From Actinomycetota bacterium (GTDB taxonomy: Bacteria; Actinomycetota; Actinomycetes; Streptosporangiales; Streptosporangiaceae), in assembly GCA_019240215.1 (NCBI GenBank), contig JAFAYQ010000059.1:1-41633 (forward strand): 41,633 nucleotides of DNA, in the 5' to 3' direction. Positions 23,905 through 31,692 of this stretch are shown piece by piece (position 1 is the first letter of the stretch; each line of letters opens with the position of its first letter). A program made the translations under genes and the position numbers. The notes under the pieces are model-generated. The model saw only the letters and a program-made list of their open reading frames with translations, did not search any database and had not been told where the DNA came from.

Positions 23905-25119
23905 GTGTCCACCCCGGCTGCCGCCCTCGGCAGGTACCCGCAGTTGCTGACCGCGTGGGTGTCCGGCCTGCCCGCCCGCCGGCAGCAACTGCTGCAGGAC
24001 GGCGCCCTGGGCGTGGCCCTGGCCGTGGTCAACGTGCTGTCGGTGCTGCCCTACCGGGCCGCCCAGCACCCGCTCGGCCTGGCCATCGCGCTCGTCACCA
24101 TTCAGGGGGTCGTGCTCACCGGGCGGCGCTGGCACCCGGTGCTGGTGATGCTGGTGATCGGGGCCGCCCGGGTCACCTATGACCAGGTGGGGCTGCTGTT
24201 CGCGCCGTTCCCGCTGGGGGTGGCGATCGCCTACTACACGGTCATGGACCGGACCGGGGCGATCTGGCGGTGGATCGTGACCGCGGTCGCGGTGGCCGGG
24301 ACCGCGGTGGCGCTGGCCGCGCCGGGCCACAACGAGCCCTACGACGGCATCACCCAGGGTTTCATCCTGCTGACGGCCGGGGTGGCGGGGGTGCTGACCC
24401 GGGCCAACCGGGCCAGTCTGGCCGCGGCCGAGGGCCGGGCGGCCCGCGCCGAGGCCGAGCTGGACCGGCAGTCAGCCCGGGCCGCCGCCCAGGAACGGGC
24501 CAAGATCGCCCGCGAGCTGCACGACGTGGTCGCCCACCACGTCAGCCTGATGGCGGTGCAGGCCGAGGCGACCGCGTCGCTGCTGCCCGGCCAGCCGGAG
24601 AAGGCGCAGCGCTCGGCCGACATCATCTCCGACACCGCCCGGGCCGCGCTGACCGAGCTGCGGCGGCTGCTGGGGGTCCTGCGGCGACCGTCCGAGCAGC
24701 TGGAGACCACCCCGTCGGCGTCGCTGAGCGAGCTCGGCGGCGTCCTCGACCAGGTCCGCGAGGCCGGGCTGGAGGTCGACTTCGACGTGCGGGGCAACCC
24801 GGCCCGGCTGGCGCCGGGGGTCGACCTGACCGCGTTCCGGATCGTCCAGGAGGCCCTCACCAACACCATCCGGCACGCCCGGTCCGCCCGCGCCACCGTC
24901 ATCCTGACTCACGAACCCGGCTACATCACGGTGGCGGTGGCCGACTCCGGCCCGCGGCGGGGGCCGGGGCTGGACGGGCGGGCCGGATCACCGCTGACCG
25001 GTTCGGGGCTGGGGCTGGCGGGCATCGCCGAGCGCGTCGCCTCCTGCGGTGGCCAGCTGTCACTGGGCCCGACCGAGGCTGGGGGCTTTTCCGTTTCTGC
25101 CCGGCTGCCGGTCCGATGA
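23905..25119 (+). CDS. NarL-type sensor histidine kinase (HisKA_3)
   Basis: A 404-residue kinase. About four to five TM helices (31-165) are followed by a coiled-coil rich in Ala/Arg/Glu, the phosphoacceptor 'IARELHDVVAHHVSLMAVQA' (His206) and a HATPase domain with 'EALTNTIRHARSARATV' and 'GSGLGLAGIAERV'. This is the DesK-like actinobacterial class. GTG at 23905 has TACGAT ending 6 nt upstream and no ribosome site, so a leaderless messenger is likely. The stop overlaps the regulator start as ATGA, so the pair is coupled. The signal is unknown. Confidence 0.92.
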   Translation: MSTPAAALGRYPQLLTAWVSGLPARRQQLLQDGALGVALAVVNVLSVLPYRAAQHPLGLAIALVTIQGVVLTGRRWHPVLVMLVIGAARVTYDQVGLLFAPFPLGVAIAYYTVMDRTGAIWRWIVTAVAVAGTAVALAAPGHNEPYDGITQGFILLTAGVAGVLTRANRASLAAAEGRAARAEAELDRQSARAAAQERAKIARELHDVVAHHVSLMAVQAEATASLLPGQPEKAQRSADIISDTARAALTELRRLLGVLRRPSEQLETTPSASLSELGGVLDQVREAGLEVDFDVRGNPARLAPGVDLTAFRIVQEALTNTIRHARSARATVILTHEPGYITVAVADSGPRRGPGLDGRAGSPLTGSGLGLAGIAERVASCGGQLSLGPTEAGGFSVSARLPVR

Positions 25120-25808
25120 CCGCGCCCGCGCCGCCGGGGCCGATCCGGGTGCTGGTGGTGGACGACCAGGAGCTGGTCCGGTCTGGGTTCTGCGTGATCC
25201 TGGAGGCGGCCGACGGCATCACCGTGGCCGGGGAGGCGGCCGACGGGGCGGCGGCGGTCGCGGCGGTGACCGAGACCGCGCCCGACGTGGTGCTGATGGA
25301 CATCCGGATGCCGGTCATGGACGGCCTGGAGGCGGCCCGGCTGATCACCGCCGGTCCCCCGCCGGCGCCCAAGGTGGTCATGCTCACCACCTTCGACCTG
25401 GACGACTACGTCTACGAGGCGCTGCGGGCGGGCGCCAGCGGCTTCCTGCTCAAGGACTCACCCCGGCACGACCTGACCGCCGCCATCCGGGCCGCTGCGG
25501 CCGGCGACGCGCTGCTCGCCCCGTCGGTGACCCGGCGCCTGATCGAGGCGTTCGCGCACCGGCCGCCGGCGGCCGCCCCGGCCCCGTCCCGGGTCGCCTC
25601 GCTGACCGCCCGCGAACGCGACGTCCTGCTGCTGCTGGCCCGCGGCAGCAGCAACGCCGAGATCGCCACCGCCCTGTTCGTCAGCGAGGCCACGGTCAAG
25701 ACCCACGTCGGCAACGTGCTGGCCAAGCTGGGCCTGCGCGACCGGGTGCAGGCGGTCATCCTCGCCTACGAGACCGGCCTGGTCATCCCCGGTGACCCGT
25801 CGCCCTGA
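25116..25808 (+). CDS. NarL/FixJ-family response regulator
   Basis: A 230-residue response regulator with a receiver ('VVDDQE', phosphoacceptor Asp62 in 'VVLMDIRMPVMDG', Lys in 'FLLKDSP') and a LuxR-type HTH at about 165-225 ('TARERDVLLLLARGSSNAEI', 'SEATVKTHVGNVLAKLGLRD'). An Ala/Pro-rich linker joins them. It is translationally coupled to the kinase. The targets are unknown; no transporter is adjacent. Its last 43 nt overlap the convergent MerR gene. Confidence 0.93.
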   Translation: MTAPAPPGPIRVLVVDDQELVRSGFCVILEAADGITVAGEAADGAAAVAAVTETAPDVVLMDIRMPVMDGLEAARLITAGPPPAPKVVMLTTFDLDDYVYEALRAGASGFLLKDSPRHDLTAAIRAAAAGDALLAPSVTRRLIEAFAHRPPAAAPAPSRVASLTARERDVLLLLARGSSNAEIATALFVSEATVKTHVGNVLAKLGLRDRVQAVILAYETGLVIPGDPSP

Positions 25809-26299
25809 CCGGCCGACTGCTGGTCGTGCAGCTCGCGGTGGGACCGGGCCAGCGGCCGGCCCGCCAGCCGGGCGGTGACGCCGGCGTCGAAGTTGGGGCA
25901 CCGGGTGATGTCCTCGTGCGGGCAGCGCAGCCCGTGGTCGATCGCGTCGCGGGCGGCCTGGGCGCGGGCGATCTGCTCGTCGAGCTCCGCCAGCTTGCGC
26001 CGCATCAGTTCGTGCCGGCCGGCCGGCGCGGTGGCCAGTGCCCGCTGCTCGGCGAGGGTGAAGCCGGCGTCCCGGTAGAGCAGGATCGCGGCCACCAGCC
26101 GGGCCGCCGATTCGGGGTAGCGGCGCTGCCCGGAGACCCGGGCGGCCGGCGGCAGCAGGCCGACCTCTTCGTAGTAGCGCACGGCCGAGGCGCTGACCCC
26201 GGCCCGGCGGGCCAGTTCGCCGATCGTGAGCAGGCCGCGGTGACGGTTGACTTCAGGTGCGCTTGAAGGCGTTGACTGCCGGCCATGAGAACGCGACAT
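25766..26299 (-). CDS. MerR-family transcriptional regulator
   Basis: A 177-residue MerR protein. The HTH and wing are at 24-95 ('LLTIGELARRAGVSASAVRY', 'YEEVGLLPPA', 'GQRRYPES'), followed by the long dimer helix ('LMRRKLAELDEQIARAQAAR'). The effector tail has two cysteines in 'RCPHEDITRCPNF', a pattern shared by an actinobacterial subgroup and possibly a metal or thiol site. The start at 26299 gives a ~20-residue extension before the HTH; no closer ATG/GTG/TTG exists in frame. The inverted repeat at 26251-26268 lies inside this extension, as if the gene's 5' end carries its own operator. It is divergent from a methyltransferase. Confidence 0.88.
   Translation of the reverse strand: MSRSHGRQSTPSSAPEVNRHRGLLTIGELARRAGVSASAVRYYEEVGLLPPAARVSGQRRYPESAARLVAAILLYRDAGFTLAEQRALATAPAGRHELMRRKLAELDEQIARAQAARDAIDHGLRCPHEDITRCPNFDAGVTARLAGRPLARSHRELHDQQSAGQGDGSPGMTRPVS
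26251..26268. promoter_or_regulatory. Probable MerR-type operator
   Basis: CTTCA at 26251-26255 and TGAAG at 26264-26268 flank an 8-nt core whose symmetry is partly kept. TTGACT occurs at 26247 and again at 26272. MerR regulators bind 18-20-bp imperfect palindromes of this kind inside long-spacer promoters. The site lies in the coding start of the MerR gene and upstream of the divergent methyltransferase. No clear -10 was found. Confidence 0.4.
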
Positions 26300-26308
26300 G
26301 AGCGAAGC

Positions 26309-27019
26309 ATGCCACGGGCGGCCCGGCGGGCGGTGACGGCAGCGGCCGAGTACGCGGTCCCGCGGGCCGGGCTGGTGGTCGTCCGCGCCCTGGACCGCGA
26401 CGTGGTCGGCCAGGCCCATCATCCCCGGGGCGCGGCCGGGCGGGTGACCGCCTGGGAGATGACCTGGCGCCCGTCCAACCGGCAGCGCAGCGCCTGGGCG
26501 GTCGCGCTGCTCGACGTGCAGCCGGCCGACCGGGTCCTCGAGATCGGCTTCGGTCCCGGCCTGGCGGTCGCCCAGCTGGTCCGGGCGGGCGCCGGTCACG
26601 TGTACGGCGCTGACCATTCGGCGGTGATGGTCGCGCGCGCGTCCCGCCGCAACGCCGCCGCCATCCGGGCCGGCCGGGTCACCCTGGTCCGGGCCCCGGT
26701 CGGCCAGCTCCCGGCCGCCCTCGACGGCCCGTTCGACGCGATCCTGGCCGTGAACGCACTGGCGTTCTGGCCCGAACCGGCCCAGCGGCTGGCCGAGCTG
26801 CGGGGGCGGCTGGCCCCGGGCGGCCGGATCGCCGTGGTGTCCCAGCCCCGCGCCCCGGGTGCCACCGCCGCCAGCTCCGCCCGGGCGGCCAGCGACATCG
26901 GGGACCTGCTGCAGCAGGCCGGCTTCACCGGCCTGCGGACCGAGACGCTGCCGCTGAGTCCCCCGGCCGTCGCTGTCCTGGCGGCCGGCCCCGGTCAGGG
27001 CAGCAGGCGGCTGGCGTGA
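26309..27019 (+). CDS. Class I SAM-dependent methyltransferase
   Basis: A 236-residue methyltransferase of the UbiE/Cfa-like class. 'ADRVLEIGFGPGLAVAQLV' is motif I, 'VYGADHSAVMVARA' is motif II and 'DAILAVNALAFWPEPAQRL' is motif IV. An N-terminal helical region with 'GQAHHPRGAAGRVTAWEM' precedes it and is typical of this actinobacterial group. The start is uncertain: ATG 26309 avoids overlap with the MerR gene, while ATG 26285 would add eight residues. It is probably controlled by the MerR protein across the shared region. Its last 25 nt overlap the convergent cupin gene. Confidence 0.85.
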   Translation: MPRAARRAVTAAAEYAVPRAGLVVVRALDRDVVGQAHHPRGAAGRVTAWEMTWRPSNRQRSAWAVALLDVQPADRVLEIGFGPGLAVAQLVRAGAGHVYGADHSAVMVARASRRNAAAIRAGRVTLVRAPVGQLPAALDGPFDAILAVNALAFWPEPAQRLAELRGRLAPGGRIAVVSQPRAPGATAASSARAASDIGDLLQQAGFTGLRTETLPLSPPAVAVLAAGPGQGSRRLA

Positions 27020-27441
27020 CGCTCGTAGATGCCGCGCATTTCGTCCGGGTCGGGCGGCCCGTCGGCCCGCAGGGCGGCGCCGACGTCACGCATGAACGCC
27101 AGCGCCGGCTCGGGCGGGCCCCACAGGCCGAGGACCAGGGCCGCCTCCCCGAACGGGTTGCTGAACCCGTGCCGCTGGCCGCGCGGGGCGACGAACATCG
27201 AGCCCGGCCCGGCTTCGGCGGGGGCGCCGTCACCGGCCACCAGCAGCCGCCCCGACAGCACGTAGATCGCCTCGTCGAATTCGTCGTGGGCGTGCGGGAT
27301 CGGGCCGGCGAATTGGGCGGGCACGGTGAGCTCCATGGCCGCGAACCCCGGCGGGGCGCCGTCCTGCCCGGCCAGGATGTGCATGGGCTGCCCGGCGTAG
27401 GGGAACGACGGGCCTTCGCCGCGGCGTGTCAGCAGTGTCAC
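26995..27441 (-). CDS. Cupin domain protein
   Basis: A 148-residue single cupin. Motif 1 is 'GPIPHAHDEFDEAIYVLSGR' (two His and a Glu as metal ligands) and motif 2 is 'GSMFVAPRGQRHGFSN' (the third His). The metal set is complete, so it could be a dioxygenase, isomerase or ligand-binding protein. The substrate is unknown. The start is GTG 27441, next to an AT-rich palindrome with AAAAGG. It overlaps the convergent methyltransferase end by 25 nt. Confidence 0.88.
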   Translation of the reverse strand: MTLLTRRGEGPSFPYAGQPMHILAGQDGAPPGFAAMELTVPAQFAGPIPHAHDEFDEAIYVLSGRLLVAGDGAPAEAGPGSMFVAPRGQRHGFSNPFGEAALVLGLWGPPEPALAFMRDVGAALRADGPPDPDEMRGIYERHASRLLP

Positions 27442-27467
27442 GCCTTTTATTTAAATTAAAAAGGGCG
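27441..27467. promoter_or_regulatory. AT-rich palindrome at cupin start
   Basis: CGCCTTTT (27441-27448) is mirrored by AAAA-GG-GCG (27459-27467, one extra G) around the self-complementary ATTTAAAT (27449-27456). It begins at the GTG start codon of the cupin gene. In a region near 72% GC this AT island stands out and may hold the cupin promoter and an operator. Confidence 0.5.
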
Positions 27468-27584
27468 GTTGTCCGCCAGTGAATTCTCGTGCGAGCTAGG
27501 CCGGGGCGCGGGCCAGCCAGCCGTCTCGGGCAGGGCCAGCGCCAGCCGGGCGGCGTCGTCAAGGGTGGACCCGTCGGCGCCAGC
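27456..27584 (-). pseudogene. Remnant of MmcQ/YjbR-family gene
   Basis: On the minus strand, 'STLDDAARLALALPET' is the characteristic N-terminus of MmcQ/YjbR-like proteins (first helix and PE turn). Within about 25 more codons, of which only the last few ('NRPF') resemble the family, the frame ends at TAA 27456. The remaining ~80 residues of the fold are missing and there is no start codon in a usable place. The remnant overlaps the tail of the NTF2-like gene. Confidence 0.4.
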
Positions 27585-28122
27585 GCAGGCCGGGTGGACG
27601 GCGGGGGTCGGCCAGCGGGACCAGCCGCTGCTCGCCGGAGCTGGTCGCCGCGTGCAGGGGCACGGTGGCCGCGCCGAGCAGGGCGCCGAGCTGCGACCGG
27701 CCCTGACGGCCAAGGATCAGCGGCACGATCCGCCGCATCACCGCCGTCAGCCCGGGCAGCGGCCGCCCGAACAGGGTGATCTCGGTGATCAGGCCGTCGT
27801 GGTTGAAGCGCAGCAGCTGAGCTTCCTCGAGCGCCTGGCGGCCGCAGCGGGCGTTGTAAAACAAGGCCCGGGTGCGGTCGTCACCGACCTCGGTGTGGAA
27901 ACGGATGTTGTCGATGACCTGGAAGGCGGCGATCATCACGTCGCCGACCCGGTCGCGGCCGTCGAAGGTGAACTGGGCGGTCAGCGGGGAGATCAGCACC
28001 ACGTTGCCGGCCAGGCAGGCGATGGCCCGGGCGGCGTCGTGGTTCTCGGCCGCCAGCCGCCACTCGGCGACGGTCTGGTCGGCCCGGCTGGTCCCCGTGG
28101 GCTGGTGGTCTGCGTCCGGCAT
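27559..28122 (-). CDS. NTF2-like (SnoaL-like) protein
   Basis: A 187-residue protein with an NTF2/SnoaL-like cone fold. A first helix pair 'VAEWRLAAENHDAARAIACL' is followed by strands ('VVLISPLTAQFTFDGRDRVG') and 'LLRFNHDGLITEITLFGRPL' near residue 120. These folds serve as isomerases, hydrolases or binding proteins; no catalytic set is clear. ATG at 28122 has GGGAGG 5 nt upstream. The last ~20 residues ('PRRPPGLRWRRRVHP') run into the MmcQ remnant and do not look like family sequence, so the original C-terminus may have been replaced. Confidence 0.78.
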   Translation of the reverse strand: MPDADHQPTGTSRADQTVAEWRLAAENHDAARAIACLAGNVVLISPLTAQFTFDGRDRVGDVMIAAFQVIDNIRFHTEVGDDRTRALFYNARCGRQALEEAQLLRFNHDGLITEITLFGRPLPGLTAVMRRIVPLILGRQGRSQLGALLGAATVPLHAATSSGEQRLVPLADPRRPPGLRWRRRVHP

Positions 28123-28144
28123 GGGCACCTCCCGTGGGCTCAGC

Positions 28145-29365
28145 CTACGACGGAGCCGGGGACGGGGCGGCCGGGAAGCGGCCGGGCCGGTAGGGCGCCA
28201 GCTCGGCGCGGTCCGCCCCGGCCAGCAGCTCGCTGGCCATCAGCTCGGCCAGGTGGGCACCGAGGGTGACGCCGCTGTGGGTGACCGCCACGTAGAGGCC
28301 GCCGGGGGCGGGCAGCCAGCCGACGATCGAATGCCCGTCGGCCGGCATCGGGCGCACGCACACCCGGTAGCCGGTCACCTCGGCGGTGTCCAGGCCGCTG
28401 GCCACCGCCCGGGCCCGGGCCAGCAGCTCGGTGGCCAGGTCGCCGAGGGCCGGTTCGCCGGTGTGCAGGTCGGCGTGGACGTCGGGGGCCTCCAGGTGCA
28501 CCTGGCCGCCCCCGTGCGGGCGGAAGTGCACGCCGGGCGAGTGCACCATCCGGGCGGGACCGCCGCGGCCGGCGGCGGCCGCGGTCACCGGGCCCGCCAG
28601 CACGACCAGGCCCGGGGCCTCGGCGCCGGGCAGCGCCCACGGGACCAGCGGGATGGAGGCGGCCGAGCCGGCCAGCGCGGCCAGCTCCGGCACCCAGCGG
28701 CCCGCGCAGCAGACCACCACGTCGGCCGGGATGACCTGGCCGGTAGCGGTGCGCACGGCCCGGACCGCCCCGCCCGCCACGTCCACCCCGGTCACCCGGC
28801 CGGGCTCGCCGCTCAGCACGGTGGCGCCGGCCCGGGCGGCCCGTCCGGCCAGGTCGGCCACCATCGGCTCGGTCAGCAGGTAGCCCTCTTCGGGGAACCA
28901 GGCCACCGCCGTCACCGTCGGCGGCAGCCGCAGCGCCGGCTCCAGCTCGGCGGCGGCGGCCGGGCTGATCAGGTGGGCCGGGTAGCCCCAGTCGGCCAGG
29001 CGGCCGGCCCGGGCGGTCAGCTCGGCGGCGGCCTGCGGGGTGTCCGCCCACTCCAGGTTGCCCGACGGCCGGTACCAGTCCGGGCGGTCTTGGGCGCCGG
29101 CGCCGGCCAGCGCGGACCAGGCCCGCAGGCCGGCGTGGTTCAGGTCGTGGTAGGCGCGCGGGGTCTTGTTGTTGGCGTTCAGCCAGGCGAAGCTCGACCG
29201 GGTGGCGGCGTGCCCGGGCCGGGCCTGCTCCAGCAGCGTCACCGCGACGCCGGGGCCGGCCGCCTCGGCCAGCCGGGCGGTCAGGCACACGCCCAGCACC
29301 CCGGCGCCGATCACCACCAACCGGCGGCCGGGCTGGGCGGCGGCCGAGGGCGGCGGGAAGGTCAC
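28145..29365 (-). CDS. FAD-dependent oxidoreductase (D-amino-acid/glycine oxidase type)
   Basis: A 406-residue DAO-family flavoprotein. The dinucleotide motif is 'VVIGAGVLGVCLTARLAEAA' (about 17-36), followed by 'LLEQARPGHAATRSSFAWLN'. 'GLDTAEVTGYRVCVRPMPAD' and 'GHSIVGWLPAPGGLYVAVTH' form the second FAD-contact region. It probably oxidises an amine or amino acid with release of peroxide or electron transfer; the substrate is unknown. The GTG start lies 6 nt after the upstream PRC-barrel stop, so the two genes are likely one operon. No signal peptide is visible. Confidence 0.88.
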   Translation of the reverse strand: MTFPPPSAAAQPGRRLVVIGAGVLGVCLTARLAEAAGPGVAVTLLEQARPGHAATRSSFAWLNANNKTPRAYHDLNHAGLRAWSALAGAGAQDRPDWYRPSGNLEWADTPQAAAELTARAGRLADWGYPAHLISPAAAAELEPALRLPPTVTAVAWFPEEGYLLTEPMVADLAGRAARAGATVLSGEPGRVTGVDVAGGAVRAVRTATGQVIPADVVVCCAGRWVPELAALAGSAASIPLVPWALPGAEAPGLVVLAGPVTAAAAGRGGPARMVHSPGVHFRPHGGGQVHLEAPDVHADLHTGEPALGDLATELLARARAVASGLDTAEVTGYRVCVRPMPADGHSIVGWLPAPGGLYVAVTHSGVTLGAHLAELMASELLAGADRAELAPYRPGRFPAAPSPAPS

Positions 29366-29371
29366 CGCCGG

Positions 29372-30052
29372 CTACCGGCGCGCGCGGCCGACCGGGACCT
29401 CGGGCAGGTCACCGACTTCCTGTTTGGTCAGGCTGACCCGCAGCACGTCGGGCTCGGTGTCTGCTCGGTCGAAGTCGCGGACCGCGGACAGCGGGACGGC
29501 GACGTCCTTGCGGCCCCACAGGTGCCCCTCGCGCAGCAGCACGTGCGTGACCTGGTGGGTGGCCGGGTCGATGACCAGGCCTTCGACCTCACCGATGCGG
29601 CCGTCGGTGGCCTCCACCGGCACCGCGTGCACGGCCACGTCGGCCTCGTTGGGCAGCGGGGCGTCGGCGGTCACGGTGGCGGCGGTGAACGGCACCTCGT
29701 CCCCGGCGATGCTGACGTCGCTGGTGTAGTAGGGCGCGGCCAGGAACTGGGTCGGCCCGAACAGCGGGTAGGCGCCGCTGCCCGGCACGTACTGGGTCTC
29801 CTCGGCCGACTCGAGCTGTTCGAACTGGTCGGCGGTGCAGCTGATCGTGATGTCGCCGCCGGCGTCCACGCCGGTCACCAGGTTCAGCGGCACGAACCGG
29901 CCCAGCCCGGTCCGGTGGGTGGGCTCCACCACCAGCTGGGTGATGATCCACGGGTTACGGGCACGATCGGCCACCACCCAGATCAGCCGGCCGGTCACGC
30001 CGTCCTGGCCGTGGACGCGGGCGCCGATGGTGAACTGCGTTTCGTCGGCCAT
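29372..30052 (-). CDS. PRC-barrel domain protein
   Basis: A 226-residue protein with two regions resembling PRC-barrels. The C-terminal one is clear: 'DGRIGEVEGLVIDPATHQVT' with 'HVLLREGHLWGRKDVAVPLS'. The N-terminal half ('GARVHGQDGVTGRLIWVVAD', 'ITQLVVEPTHRTGLGRFVPL') is a more divergent copy. PRC-barrels are small beta domains found in RNA processing and photosynthetic proteins; in actinobacteria such proteins are often stress-related with no known partner. ATG at 30052 has GGGAGAG 6 nt upstream. It is first of a two-gene operon with the FAD oxidoreductase. Confidence 0.85.
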   Translation of the reverse strand: MADETQFTIGARVHGQDGVTGRLIWVVADRARNPWIITQLVVEPTHRTGLGRFVPLNLVTGVDAGGDITISCTADQFEQLESAEETQYVPGSGAYPLFGPTQFLAAPYYTSDVSIAGDEVPFTAATVTADAPLPNEADVAVHAVPVEATDGRIGEVEGLVIDPATHQVTHVLLREGHLWGRKDVAVPLSAVRDFDRADTEPDVLRVSLTKQEVGDLPEVPVGRARR

Positions 30053-30164
30053 GTCTCTCCCGTTCGTTTCGTCCCCCTCGGCGGGGCCCGGCAGTGGCCC
30101 TGTCTTCCTATCACGGCGGCCGGCTCATAATGGCGAGGTAGGATGGCACAACACAGCGGACCGG

Positions 30165-31013
30165 ATGCGCGGCCGGGTGGGGACGTCGATCTTCCAGCGG
30201 GTGGCCGGGCCGGAGGGCCCCGCTCACCACGAGGTGATCTTCGCCTCCGACGGCGAGCGCTGGTTCGCCGACGACCGGCCGATCCGGCGGGTGCACGGCG
30301 ACTCGTCGATGTTCGTGGGCGGGCTGCGGGCGCTGCTGCTGCAGTCGCTGCACCCGCTGGCGATGGCCGCGGTGGCCGGGCGTTCGGGGTACAAGGGTGA
30401 CCCGTGGGGGCGGCTCCAGCGGACCAGCTATTTCCTCGCGGTCACCACGTTCGGCCGGGTCAGCGACGCCCAGGCCACCATCGGCCGGGTCCGGTCGATC
30501 CACCAGCGGGTGACCGGGGTGGCGGCCGACGGCCGCCCGTACGCGGCGTCCGCCCCGGAGCTGCTGACCTGGGTGCACATCGCCGAGGCGGACAGCTTCC
30601 TGCGGGCCCACACCCGGTTCGGGGCCGAGCCGCTGGACCAGGCCGGCCGGGACGGTTACGTGGCCGACGTGGCCCGGATCGGGGCGGCGCTGGGGGTGCC
30701 CGACCCGCCGCTGACCGAGCGGGACCTGCGGGCGCGGGTCGAGGCCTACCGGGGCGAGCTGGCCAGCACGCCGGAGGCCCGCGCGGCCGCCCGGTTCCTG
30801 CTGCTGAACCCGCCGCTGCCGGTGATCGCCCGGCCGCCGTACGGCCTGCTGGCCGGGGCGGCGGTGTCGCTGCTGCCCGGCTGGGCGCGCTGGCCGCTGC
30901 GGCTGCCGTGGCTGCCGGGCGCCGAGGCGGCCCTGGTCCGCCCGGCCGGCCAGGCGGTGGTGGGCGCGATCCGCTGGGCGACGTCGGCGCCGCGCTCGGC
31001 CGAAGCGGTGTGA
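30165..31013 (+). CDS. MpaB-family (DUF2236) oxygenase-like protein
   Basis: A 282-residue protein of the DUF2236/MpaB/rubber-oxygenase (Lcp-like) superfamily. 'LRALLLQSLHPLAMAAVAGR' holds the conserved His near a helix pair, and 'RLQRTSYFLAVTTFG' and 'TWVHIAEADSFLRAH' are diagnostic. Family members are heme b oxygenases or of unknown activity. The His residues suit heme binding. ATG at 30165 has only a weak ribosome site; a CATAAT hexamer occurs at 30126-30131 and TAGGAT at 30139-30144. The 3' end is 7 nt from the convergent HAD gene. Confidence 0.85.
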   Translation: MRGRVGTSIFQRVAGPEGPAHHEVIFASDGERWFADDRPIRRVHGDSSMFVGGLRALLLQSLHPLAMAAVAGRSGYKGDPWGRLQRTSYFLAVTTFGRVSDAQATIGRVRSIHQRVTGVAADGRPYAASAPELLTWVHIAEADSFLRAHTRFGAEPLDQAGRDGYVADVARIGAALGVPDPPLTERDLRARVEAYRGELASTPEARAAARFLLLNPPLPVIARPPYGLLAGAAVSLLPGWARWPLRLPWLPGAEAALVRPAGQAVVGAIRWATSAPRSAEAV

Positions 31014-31020
31014 CGACCGG

Positions 31021-31692
31021 TCACGCGAGGCGCCAGGCGGCGGCCAGGGCGGCTGGGGTGGACATGACCGCCAGCGCGCCGGCCGCTTCCAGTTCGCCCG
31101 GTTCGCCGTAGCCCCAGCCCGCGCCGATGCACGGCAGCCCCTGATCGATCGCGCCCGCCACGTCGTAGCGGCGGTCACCGACCATCGCCATCTCCGGGGA
31201 CCGCCCGATACGGCGCAGCGCCTCGGCGATGATCGCGCTTTTGGACGGGCGGCCCTCGTCCGGGGTGTCGCCGCAGACGGTCGCGAACCGGCCTGCCAGC
31301 CCCACGTGCTCCAGCACCGCGACCGCCGATGTCTCCAGCTTGCTGGTCGCGACGGCCAGCCGCACGTCCAGCCGGGCCAGGCCGTCGAGCAGCGCCTCGG
31401 TCCCCGGGTAGGGCTCGGCCCGGTAAGCAAAGCCCTCGGTCACGTAGATCCGGCGGTAGGTCTGGGTCACCCGTTCGGCATCGTCGCCGATCAGCGGGGG
31501 CAGCGCCCGGTAGAACGGCGGCCCGAGCAGCGTCGGCTCGACTTCCGGTGGCAGCGGGGGCAGGCCCTCTTCGGCGAATGCCTTGCGCAGCGCGGCCAGG
31601 ATCGTCGGTCCCGAGTCGACCAGGGTGCCGTCCAGGTCGAACAGCACGGTGTCCGGGCGGGTGAGCGTGGTGCCGGGGTCGGTGGAGTTCAC
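31021..31692 (-). CDS. HAD-family hydrolase (phosphoglycolate phosphatase type)
   Basis: A 223-residue HAD hydrolase. Motif I is 'VLFDLDGTLVDSG', motif II is the Thr/Ser in 'AVATSKLE', motif III is the Lys in 'GRPSKSAII', and motif IV is 'MAMVGDRRYDVAGA'. With its helical C1 cap it resembles phosphoglycolate phosphatase/pyrophosphatase members acting on small phosphate esters. GTG at 31692 overlaps the TetR stop as GTGA, so it is translationally coupled to the regulator. Confidence 0.9.
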   Translation of the reverse strand: MNSTDPGTTLTRPDTVLFDLDGTLVDSGPTILAALRKAFAEEGLPPLPPEVEPTLLGPPFYRALPPLIGDDAERVTQTYRRIYVTEGFAYRAEPYPGTEALLDGLARLDVRLAVATSKLETSAVAVLEHVGLAGRFATVCGDTPDEGRPSKSAIIAEALRRIGRSPEMAMVGDRRYDVAGAIDQGLPCIGAGWGYGEPGELEAAGALAVMSTPAALAAAWRLA

